From: Streptomyces caniscabiei
Lineage (GTDB): Bacteria > Actinomycetota > Actinomycetes > Streptomycetales > Streptomycetaceae
Assembly (NCBI RefSeq): GCF_014930365.1
Contig: NZ_JABXWI010000001.1
Span: forward strand, 1 to 64,000
DNA length: 64,000 bases
Direction of reading: 5' to 3'
Under the pieces are notes generated by a model. That model was not told the origin of the DNA. It did no database searches and was given only the letters and a program-made list of their open reading frames with translations. Both the position numbers and the translations under genes were made by a program. Positions within the stretch are counted from its first letter, which is position 1, and each line of letters opens with the position of its first letter. Positions 42,878 to 49,155 of the stretch are shown piece after piece.

Positions 42878-43152
42878 GTTACGCAGTGCCGTTACGCGGT
42901 TTGCGTAACGGGGCCTGCGAGCCATATGTGCAGTTCAGGGACCTGTGAGCGCGTCACGAAGTCGCGTTACGCAATCGGCCGGAATACCCACCCCGATGCG
43001 CGCATGCGTGCGCGAGCGCGGGCGTGCACATGCGCGTACCTGTGTGTTCTACGTAACTACGTAACAAAGAAAGAAGAGAAGAAGAAAGAGCAGGTCAGGC
43101 CCACAAAGAGGCGTTACGCAGGGCGTTACGTAGGCGTTACGCGCCACGTAAC
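42878..43152. repeat. GTTACG iteron array, candidate replication origin of prophage B
   Basis: About ten copies of GTTACG or its inverse CGTAAC occur in 275 bases: 42878, 42891, 42903 (inverse), 42966, 43052 and 43060 (inverse, tandem TACGTAAC), 43113, 43125, 43136, 43147 (inverse). CCGTTACGC and GCGTAACGG at 42889-42911 form a perfect palindrome. A purine-only tract at 43066-43090 is the least GC-rich part. The array fills the interval between primase-helicase and DEAD helicase genes. It is the main content of the gene-free stretch 42858-43196. Confidence 0.7.
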
Positions 43153-43196
43153 GGCCCGGAGTCTTCCCCCGCAGCAGATCCGAGCCGAGGTGACCC

Positions 43197-44801
43197 ATGC
43201 CTGAATTCACTCCGCGTCCCTACCAGACCAAGGCCATCCAGGCGCTCACCTCCGGCTGGGCAGCCAGTCCGAACAACCGGCTCGCTGTCGTCCTCCCGAC
43301 CGGCGCCGGGAAGACCGTGGTCTTCGCCAACCTGATCAGCGAGATGCTTGACCAGTTGGACGGGCGCCGGGCCCTCGTCCTGGCCCACCGCGAAGAACTC
43401 ATCGAGCAGGCCGCCGCCAAGGTCCGCGCCGTCCGCCCCGACCTCCGTGTCGGCATCGTCAAGGCACAGCGCAACGACCACCACGACGTCGACGTCATCG
43501 TTGCCAGCGTCCAAACCCTGGCCGTAGAGCGCCGCCGCAACGCGATCCGCGACATCGGCCTGATCATCGTCGACGAATGCCACCACGCCGCCGCGCCCAC
43601 CTACATGGACGTTCTCGAACACTTCGGCGCCTGGCGCGGCGTCCCGACCGCCGGCTTCACCGCGACCATGACCCGCCAGGACGGCGGCCTCGCCGAGGTC
43701 TGGCAGGAGGTCGTGTTCACCCTCGACATCCTGGAGATGATCCGCGGCGGCTATCTCGTCGACGTCCGCGGGAAGCGCGTCGTCGTCGACGGCCTCAACC
43801 TCGACAAGGTCAAGACCCGCCACGGCGACCTGCAGGACGGCCAGCTCGCCCAGGCCCTCGACGACTCCGGCGCCGCCGACGTCGTCGCCGAGGCGTACAA
43901 GGAGTTCGCCGCCGACCGGGCGGGCGTCGTCTTCACCCCGACCGTCGCCACCGCCCAGTCCATGGCCGACTCCCTCAACGACGTCGGAATCTCCGCCACG
44001 ACCATCTGGGGCGACATGCCCAGGGAGGCCCGGCAGACCGCGCTGAAGTGGTACGAGAACGGCGACGTCCAAGTCCTATGCAACTGCATGGTCTTGACGG
44101 AGGGCTTCGACGCTCCGTGGACGTCGTGCGCGGTCATCGCCCGCCCCACGAAGTCCGCGGGCCTGTACTGCCAGATGGCCGGCCGTGCGCTGCGCCTGTG
44201 GGAGGGCAAGAAGGACGCTCTCCTCCTGGACGTGATGGGCGCCTCGACCCGACACAAGCTCGCGTCCATCGTCGACCTGACCGGGCGGAGCCTGTCGGAG
44301 CCGAAGGATGGCCGGTCTCTCGGGGAGACGGCCGACGAGGACGATCTCAACGCGCCGATCGGGAGCGTCGAGTGGGAGGACGTGAATCTCTTCCACGAGT
44401 CTCCGGTGCGGTGGCTCCAGACCGACGCGGGGATCTGGTTCGTGCCGCTCACATCGAGCATGTTCCTGTTCCTCGTCCGCGGCAGTAAGCCGGGCGTGTA
44501 CCGGGTCCGGCGCTGGGACACCGGCACAGGCGTCAGGCCTCCGAGCCCGGATGTGGAGGCGCCGCTCGCGGAGACGATGCGGTGGACGGAGGAGCAGGCC
44601 CGGCGGCTCGTGCACCCGTCGTACTTGGATCGGGCTGCGCGGTACCGGGACAGGGCGCCGAGCCCGAAGCAGCGCGCTTGGTGCCGCTTCAACCGGGTGC
44701 CGATCCCGGCCGGGAGTACGGCCGGAGACGTGTCGGACCTGATGGACATCCACGCGACGGGCCAAGCCCTGCGTAACTACAACCTCGCCGCTGCGGCGTG
44801 A
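43197..44801 (+). CDS. DEAD/DEAH superfamily 2 helicase
   Basis: The product is 534 residues. Motif I is PTGAGKT (34-40), Ia LVLAHREELIEQA, II VDECHH (125-130), III TATMTR, and VI QMAGRALR near 325, spaced as in UvrB/Ssl2-like phage helicases. The last 120 residues are an added domain without motifs, ending in a short helical tail. It is expected to remodel DNA during phage replication or recombination. The ATG at 43197 has a GAGG site upstream in CCGAGGTGACCC. Confidence 0.88.
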   Translation: MPEFTPRPYQTKAIQALTSGWAASPNNRLAVVLPTGAGKTVVFANLISEMLDQLDGRRALVLAHREELIEQAAAKVRAVRPDLRVGIVKAQRNDHHDVDVIVASVQTLAVERRRNAIRDIGLIIVDECHHAAAPTYMDVLEHFGAWRGVPTAGFTATMTRQDGGLAEVWQEVVFTLDILEMIRGGYLVDVRGKRVVVDGLNLDKVKTRHGDLQDGQLAQALDDSGAADVVAEAYKEFAADRAGVVFTPTVATAQSMADSLNDVGISATTIWGDMPREARQTALKWYENGDVQVLCNCMVLTEGFDAPWTSCAVIARPTKSAGLYCQMAGRALRLWEGKKDALLLDVMGASTRHKLASIVDLTGRSLSEPKDGRSLGETADEDDLNAPIGSVEWEDVNLFHESPVRWLQTDAGIWFVPLTSSMFLFLVRGSKPGVYRVRRWDTGTGVRPPSPDVEAPLAETMRWTEEQARRLVHPSYLDRAARYRDRAPSPKQRAWCRFNRVPIPAGSTAGDVSDLMDIHATGQALRNYNLAAAA

Positions 44802-44812
44802 AGGGACACGTC

Positions 44813-44980
44813 ATGACCGATCACGAACTCCAGCTGCTGTTCATCGGCGTCGCCGTGGGCATGGACCTGATGATCCTCGTCCAGGTCGCATTCGGGATCT
44901 GTGACGACCGGCGGGACCGTAAGGCCGCCCGCGCCGCTCAGGCCCGGCTCGACGCCGCGCGAGAGAAGGCTCGCGCATGA
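44813..44980 (+). CDS. Small membrane protein, 55 aa
   Basis: The ATG at 44813 follows AAGGGA; a GTG at 44798 is less likely. One membrane helix (LLFIGVAVGMDLMILVQVAF) is followed by a strongly basic cytoplasmic tail (DDRRDRKAARAAQARL). It overlaps the next gene by ATGA. It opens a row of small membrane and zinc proteins that precede the FtsK/TraB-type gene. Confidence 0.6.
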   Translation: MTDHELQLLFIGVAVGMDLMILVQVAFGICDDRRDRKAARAAQARLDAAREKARA

Positions 44981-45618
44981 CGGCCAGCTGCGGGCTGTGC
45001 GAGCGCGACCTGACACAGGGCTACCTGTGTCCCGGCTGCGCGCTCGCCACTGGTAAGCGCTTGGCCGAGCTGCCCGTGCTGTACGCCGAGGTAGGCGAGT
45101 GTCTGGTCCCGCGCCGCTCCGGTTGGGGCGAGATCGTGTCGACCAGGGGCGCGGCCGGCCCCAGGTCGCCGATCGACGAGGACGTCCTCGACACGGTCAC
45201 CTGGAACGGCGCCGCCGAGGTCGTGCACCTGTGGCGAGTGGATGTGCAGCGCGTGCGGTGGCCGCACCACGGGCCGCCGCCCGCCGCCGAGATGAACGCG
45301 GACGCGCGCTGGCTGGGCATGGAGCTGGAGTGGATCGCCGCGCACTATCCGGCGGCCGGGGATCTGGCGCGCGAGGTCGGCGAGCTGGAGAGAAGCGCCC
45401 GGTCGATCGTGGGCGACCCGGCGCCGCGCGTGCAGCGGCTCGGCACGTGCGTCGCGGTCGACGTCGAAGGTGTGGTGTGCGGGGCCGTTATCAAGCGGCT
45501 GCCGGGCCAGACCCGGATCCGGTGCGGCTGGTGCGGCTACACCTACGAGACCGCCCAGGACTGGCTGCAGCTCCAGCACCTCCAGCCGAAGGAGGAGACG
45601 TGCCCGAGCGCATTGTGA
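44977..45618 (+). CDS. Zinc-ribbon protein, 213 aa
   Basis: Two cysteine groups are visible: CGLCERDLTQGYLCPGC at residues 5-21, and CGWCGY in the last quarter with an earlier Cys near 157 and 168. The first resembles a treble-clef or ribbon zinc site. The middle contains helical EMNADARWLGMELEWIAAHYP. Comparable proteins occur next to replication genes in actinophages. DNA binding is likely; the function is not known. The start overlaps the previous stop. Confidence 0.6.
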   Translation: MTASCGLCERDLTQGYLCPGCALATGKRLAELPVLYAEVGECLVPRRSGWGEIVSTRGAAGPRSPIDEDVLDTVTWNGAAEVVHLWRVDVQRVRWPHHGPPPAAEMNADARWLGMELEWIAAHYPAAGDLAREVGELERSARSIVGDPAPRVQRLGTCVAVDVEGVVCGAVIKRLPGQTRIRCGWCGYTYETAQDWLQLQHLQPKEETCPSAL

Positions 45619-45773
45619 CGTGCCGTGTTCTGTCCGGCCGCGGTGTCCGGTGCACCGGCGAGGCCGTGGACCCTGCGGCCGAGCTGAAGATCTGTGCCCG
45701 GCACCTGGCCGAGGCTCAGCGGCTGATCTATCAGGCGTTCCAGCGGGCGCAGCGCAAGGAGCCGACCCAGTGA
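45600..45773 (+). CDS. Small cysteine protein, 57 aa
   Basis: A GTG at 45600 lies just after GGAGGAGAC and inside the end of the previous gene (19-base overlap). The product begins VPERIVTCRVLSGRGVRC and has a third Cys with His in KICARHLAEAQ, a possible small zinc knuckle. Function is unknown. Confidence 0.55.
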   Translation: MPERIVTCRVLSGRGVRCTGEAVDPAAELKICARHLAEAQRLIYQAFQRAQRKEPTQ

Positions 45774-45783
45774 ACGATACTCA

Positions 45784-45819
45784 ATGGGGGGTTGTGCTCA
45801 ACCCCCCATGCGGTATCCT
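45784..45819 (+). promoter_or_regulatory. Promoter with embedded perfect palindrome
   Basis: ATGGGGGGTTG (45784-45794) and CAACCCCCCAT (45799-45809) form a perfect 11-bp palindrome around TGCT. TTGTGC (45792-45797) and TATCCT (45814-45819), 16 bases apart, fit -35 and -10 boxes. The operator-like palindrome therefore overlaps the promoter. The expected transcription start is at or beside the GTG at 45827. Confidence 0.6.
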
Positions 45820-45826
45820 TCTGGAG

Positions 45827-46036
45827 GTGGAAGACACCCCATGGAGGGACCGGATCCGCGAGGAAGACGAGTTGCTGGAACAGCTCGACGTCCAAGCAGA
45901 GCAGGCCCGGAAGAGGAGAGCTCAAGCCCTGAAGGACGGGGCCGACGAGCTCGGGAGCGTCTACGCACTGGCTAAGCGACTCGGCTTGAGCCAGACCGCA
46001 GTAGGCAACGCGATCAAGAAGTACACAACCGAATAG
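45827..46036 (+). CDS. HTH protein, probably leaderless, 69 aa
   Basis: The GTG at 45827 lies 7 bases after a TATCCT box, so the message is probably leaderless. A longer reading from GTG 45770 would translate the promoter palindrome. The protein has a charged helix (DRIREEDELLEQLDVQAEQA) and a C-terminal HTH (GSVYALAKRLGLSQTAVGNAI). It is the best candidate to bind the palindrome in its own promoter. Confidence 0.65.
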   Translation: MEDTPWRDRIREEDELLEQLDVQAEQARKRRAQALKDGADELGSVYALAKRLGLSQTAVGNAIKKYTTE

Positions 46037-46135
46037 ACGAGGGCCGGACGGCAGCTCTCGCGGGTGCTGGAACACCCGGGAGGCGATCGCACCGCCCGAC
46101 CCTCTACCGACTTGGATCTCACACCAGGAGTCGGC

Positions 46136-46504
46136 ATGACCGATCTTTCCCCGCGCCCCGGCGCGCCCGCAAGTTCCCCGTCCACCCCCACGCAGAACCC
46201 CGGCGACGCCCGCGACCTCCGCAACCTGCTGGAGGCCGTCCTCGAAGCCGTCACCCTCCCCCACGACACCCCCGAGCACGCCCGCCGGATGCAGACGCGG
46301 GCCGACTGGGTCCGCGCCACCGTCAAGGGCGCCCTGGAGGAGGACCCGGCCAGCATCGGCTGGAACGCCGACTTCCTCCGCAGCAGGCTCCGCGCCGAGG
46401 AGACCGAGGCCGCCGAGAGGGCCGCCCGCGCCTCCGTCGACCGCGCCTTCCCCGTCGTCGCCCGCTTCCTCGCCGACGAGCGCGCCCGGGGTGACCGCCC
46501 GTGA
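46136..46504 (+). CDS. Hypothetical protein, 122 aa
   Basis: The ATG at 46136 follows CCAGGAGTCGGC. A Pro/Ser-rich N-terminal stretch precedes a helical body (DLRNLLEAVLEAVTLPHD, RRMQTRADWVRATVKGALEED) ending in RARGDRP. Short proteins of this kind often precede DUF6907 genes in Streptomyces plasmids. It overlaps the next gene by GTGA. Confidence 0.55.
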   Translation: MTDLSPRPGAPASSPSTPTQNPGDARDLRNLLEAVLEAVTLPHDTPEHARRMQTRADWVRATVKGALEEDPASIGWNADFLRSRLRAEETEAAERAARASVDRAFPVVARFLADERARGDRP

Positions 46505-46878
46505 ACGCGCCCCGCACCATCACCCTGCCCACCATCGACCACGGCGACGTCACCCTGACCTGCCCCGCCTGGTGCACCGGCCACGCCGACCACCGGCCCG
46601 ACACCCACCGCGCCGACATCCTCCACAAGGGCCCGGACGTCGCCCTCACCCTCCACGGCGGCGAAGTCATCGCCGCAGGCCTGGCACAGTCCCCGTTCGC
46701 ATCGCCCTCCACCCCCGACCTCGGCGGCCGGACGCCCGGCGTCTCGGTGTACCCACCCGGCCGAACCCTGGACCCCGTCGACCTCTACGGGCTCGCGGCC
46801 GCCCTCGACAGCTACGCGGACCAGCTGCGCGACCTCGCCGACCAGCTCGCCGTGATCCTCGCCGGAGGTGACCGGTGA
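46501..46878 (+). CDS. DUF6907-like protein, 125 aa
   Basis: The GTG start is coupled to the previous stop. LTCPAWCTGHADHRPDTH gives the C-x(3)-C..H pattern, followed by DILHKG and strands, ending in a helix LAAALDSYADQLRDLADQL. This is the plan of small Streptomyces proteins annotated as DUF6907, which are common on conjugative elements and phages. The biochemical role is unknown. It overlaps the next gene by GTGA. Confidence 0.65.
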   Translation: MNAPRTITLPTIDHGDVTLTCPAWCTGHADHRPDTHRADILHKGPDVALTLHGGEVIAAGLAQSPFASPSTPDLGGRTPGVSVYPPGRTLDPVDLYGLAAALDSYADQLRDLADQLAVILAGGDR

Positions 46879-47984
46879 CCACCCGCGAACTCACCCGGGG
46901 GCAGGCCGGAGTGCTCGGCACCGCCGCCGTCCTGATGGTCGTCGTCGGCGCATTCGGCGGCTGGGGCACCTACTCCAACGCCGTCGCCGAGTTCCACCGC
47001 CAGGCCACCGCCGCCGGTGTCGTCGCCGCCGGAGAAGGCCTCACCCTCATCCTCGCCCTGATCATGCTCGGGCGGACCATGCTCGGCCAGTCCTCCCCCG
47101 CCGTCGTCCGCGGCGGGATGTGGCTCGCCCCGCTGTCCGCCAGCGGCATCGGCATCACCATCGCCAGCGACGTCCGCGAAGCCGCCGTGTACGCGGTCAC
47201 CCCGCTCGCCATGTCCGGCGCCGCCGAAGGCCTCGGCCTGATCGCCCGCAGCGTCGTCGTCTACCGCACCGGCGTGGACGCCGAGGTGATGCGCCGCAAC
47301 GCCGACGCCGCCCGGCAGATCGCCTTCCAGCGCGCCGTCGCCGACGGCCACCCCGGCGAATGGCGACGCAAGATCGCCGTCCGCAGGTACTGGAGACTCG
47401 CCAAATACGTGGGTGTCGGCGACACCGAGCTCGGCGCCGGCCTGGTCGACGTCCAGCGCGTCCGCGTCCGCGAGGGAGCTGATGCGGCCCTCGCCACCAT
47501 GTACGGCGGACAGTCCTCCCCGAAGGAGGCCGGCCCTGTCCCGGCCCGGTCGGCGCAGACCGTGCTCCGCGAGAAGTTCGCCGAGATGGACCCCGCCGAG
47601 GTGATCCGGATCGCAGCGGATGCGCACCCTGATGCGCCCCCGCCCGAGCTGGCCGCCCTCCTCGTCTCCTACGGCGTCGTCGTCGACGCCGTCCAGGTCG
47701 CCGTCGTCCTCGGCCAGCAGCCCCCCGAGTACGAGGTGCATCGACCCGATGCGCCCGCGCATCAGCAGGTCAGCGAGCTGGAACCGGTCAACCTCCAAGG
47801 CGCCGTCGAGGAGGCCGCCTCGTCTCTCGGCGATGGCGCATCACCCCGCGAGATCGCCGAGCACCTGGCCCAGCACCGGCGTCTCCTCGTCGACGAGCCG
47901 TACATCCGCACCGCCCTCTCGCGGGCCGCGAAGAAGCCCCAGCCGGAAGTGCCGGCCAAGCCGATGGAGGGCGGATACGCATGA
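46875..47984 (+). CDS. Membrane protein resembling plasmid spread (SpdB-type) proteins
   Basis: The product is 369 residues, coupled to the previous gene. Four hydrophobic segments lie in the first 125 residues (VLGTAAVLMVVVGAFGG; GLTLILALIMLG; GMWLAPLSASGIGITIA; and one near 112-122). A cytoplasmic part follows with basic helices and two HTH-like repeats (QTVLREKFAEMDPAEVIRIA; PREIAEHLAQHRRLLVDEP). Membrane proteins of this plan accompany TraB in Streptomyces plasmids, where Spd proteins aid spread along the mycelium. Its place before the TraB-like gene fits that. Confidence 0.6.
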   Translation: MTTRELTRGQAGVLGTAAVLMVVVGAFGGWGTYSNAVAEFHRQATAAGVVAAGEGLTLILALIMLGRTMLGQSSPAVVRGGMWLAPLSASGIGITIASDVREAAVYAVTPLAMSGAAEGLGLIARSVVVYRTGVDAEVMRRNADAARQIAFQRAVADGHPGEWRRKIAVRRYWRLAKYVGVGDTELGAGLVDVQRVRVREGADAALATMYGGQSSPKEAGPVPARSAQTVLREKFAEMDPAEVIRIAADAHPDAPPPELAALLVSYGVVVDAVQVAVVLGQQPPEYEVHRPDAPAHQQVSELEPVNLQGAVEEAASSLGDGASPREIAEHLAQHRRLLVDEPYIRTALSRAAKKPQPEVPAKPMEGGYA

Positions 47985-48157
47985 TGCGCATCATCTTCGG
48001 CGCCCTCCTCGGGCTCCTCGTCGCCTACCCGACCCTGCTCTCTGTCGTCCTCGCCGCGGCCGTCACGGTCGCCTCTCAGCCGGTCGTCCTCGCGTTCGCC
48101 GCCGGGGTCATCGCCTGGCCGCGCATCAGCCGCCGCATCAGGGGGTGGACGTCATGA
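47981..48157 (+). CDS. Small membrane protein, 58 aa
   Basis: ATGATG at 47981 overlaps the previous stop. Two hydrophobic helices (IFGALLGLLVAYPTLLSVVL; PVVLAFAAGVIAWP) are followed by a basic end RISRRIRGWTS. The size and plan match small Spd proteins of Streptomyces plasmids. It overlaps the next start by ATGA. Confidence 0.6.
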   Translation: MMRIIFGALLGLLVAYPTLLSVVLAAAVTVASQPVVLAFAAGVIAWPRISRRIRGWTS

Positions 48158-48471
48158 GCGACGCCCTGGAGAAGGCCGAGGCCGCCGCCCGCGAGGCGTC
48201 GGTGAACACGGCCGCCGTGCAGATCGCGCTCGCCGCCGTCGAACTGGCCAAGGCCGCGCAGGCGCAGCCCGCCGCCGCACCTCCCGCGTGCGGGCACCAG
48301 CACAAGTCCGCCCGCAGTGCGGGCGAATGGCTGGCCATCGGCTGCGCCGTGTGCGTCGGCGGCATCGGGATCGCATTCGCGTCGATCGCCATCGCCATCG
48401 GCGGGATGTCCGTCGCGATCCTCGCCGTCGTCCTGCGCTCGATGTGGGCCGACTACCGGAAGGGCCGCTGA
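48154..48471 (+). CDS. Spd-like membrane protein, 105 aa
   Basis: An N-terminal amphipathic Ala-rich helix precedes PPACGHQHKSARSAGEWLA, then two hydrophobic segments (IGCAVCVGGIGIAFASIAIA; GMSVAILAVVLRSM) and a basic tail WADYRKGR. The Cys-Gly-His-Gln-His motif before the membrane part is shared by short spread proteins of Streptomyces conjugative plasmids as I remember them. It is coupled to the preceding gene. Confidence 0.6.
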   Translation: MSDALEKAEAAAREASVNTAAVQIALAAVELAKAAQAQPAAAPPACGHQHKSARSAGEWLAIGCAVCVGGIGIAFASIAIAIGGMSVAILAVVLRSMWADYRKGR

Positions 48472-48472
48472 C

Positions 48473-48685
48473 ATGGGCATCTTCCGCTGCACCGAGAACG
48501 CCGCCGACGACGAGGCCCGCACCAGCCGGATCCTCCAGGGCGTCGAGGACGCCTACGCCGCCCGCACCGGCGACGCGTGCGGAGACGCCTCCCTCACCGA
48601 CTTCGAGGAGACCGTCCTCAGCGCCGCCGTCCCCGCCGACGGCGCCCCGTACCCGCCGCCCGGCCACACCTATCCGCGCCGCTGA
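48473..48685 (+). CDS. Hypothetical protein, 70 aa
   Basis: The ATG lies 1 base past the previous stop. The product is small and acidic with a GIFRCTENAADDEARTSRIL start and a PPPGHTYPRR end. It has two cysteines and no membrane segment. Not recognised. Confidence 0.5.
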   Translation: MGIFRCTENAADDEARTSRILQGVEDAYAARTGDACGDASLTDFEETVLSAAVPADGAPYPPPGHTYPRR

Positions 48686-48770
48686 CCTGCCCTTCCGTCC
48701 CTCGCAGGCCTGTGCCTGTGGGGGTGCGGTGGGGCCGGACAGCCCGGCCCGCAACCAGGAGGACCCAGCC

Positions 48771-48899
48771 ATGGCCTTGATCAACCCCGACACCGGCAGC
48801 GAGATCGACATCGAGCCGGACGGCGACTTCACCATCACCTTCTCCATGACCCTCCCGCAGCAGCCCGCCACCGACACGGAGGAGGACACCCGTGGCTGA
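48771..48899 (+). CDS. Acidic microprotein, 42 aa
   Basis: The ATG at 48771 follows CCAGGAGGACCCAGCC, a strong ribosome site. The product (MALINPDTGSEIDIEPDG, then FTITFSMTLPQQ) is acidic and probably two beta strands. It overlaps the next GTG start by 8 bases. The strong initiation signal supports a real gene. Function is unknown. Confidence 0.55.
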   Translation: MALINPDTGSEIDIEPDGDFTITFSMTLPQQPATDTEEDTRG

Positions 48900-49068
48900 C
48901 GGCCCCAAGTTCAGCGACCTCACCACCGGCGAGAAGCTGCGGCTGGCCGGCCTGGCCATCCGCATGGGCAAGCGCGGCCTCGCCGGTGACGGCGTCGACA
49001 TCAGCGACCTCAAGGCCCGCGCCGAGCGGATCGAGCGCCAGGCGCTCCGCCGCAAGAACAAGAAGTAG
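48892..49068 (+). CDS. Basic small protein, 58 aa
   Basis: The GTG at 48892 lies inside the end of the preceding gene, after GGAGGAC. The product is helical and basic at its end (KARAERIERQALRRKNKK), suited to nucleic-acid or partner binding. A hairpin terminator follows. Function is unknown. Confidence 0.55.
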   Translation: MADGPKFSDLTTGEKLRLAGLAIRMGKRGLAGDGVDISDLKARAERIERQALRRKNKK

Positions 49069-49074
49069 CAACGC

Positions 49075-49117
49075 CCCGGGGACGGCCCCAACTGTCCAGG
49101 CCACGGCCGTCCCCGGG
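49075..49117 (+). terminator. Hairpin terminator before the TraB-like gene
   Basis: CCCGGGGACGGCC (49075-49087) pairs perfectly with GGCCGTCCCCGGG (49105-49117). The stem resembles the terminator at 40214-40250. Confidence 0.7.
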
Positions 49118-49155
49118 CCCCGGACCGCCCAACAGAACAACCCGGAGAGACCAGC

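Noticed and set aside
42854..43204. Open frame of about 116 codons starting GTGA after the primase-helicase and running through the iteron array
   Set aside because: The GTTACG repeats occur in both orientations and in several frames, codon third positions are not GC-rich as in neighbouring genes, and the composition (Arg, Cys, Lys/Glu runs) is not protein-like. The start overlap keeps a small doubt.
45784..45975. ATG-started frame through the palindrome at 45784
   Set aside because: It is out of frame with the HTH protein and its composition (Gly/Arg/Pro) is not protein-like. The ATG is part of the palindrome.
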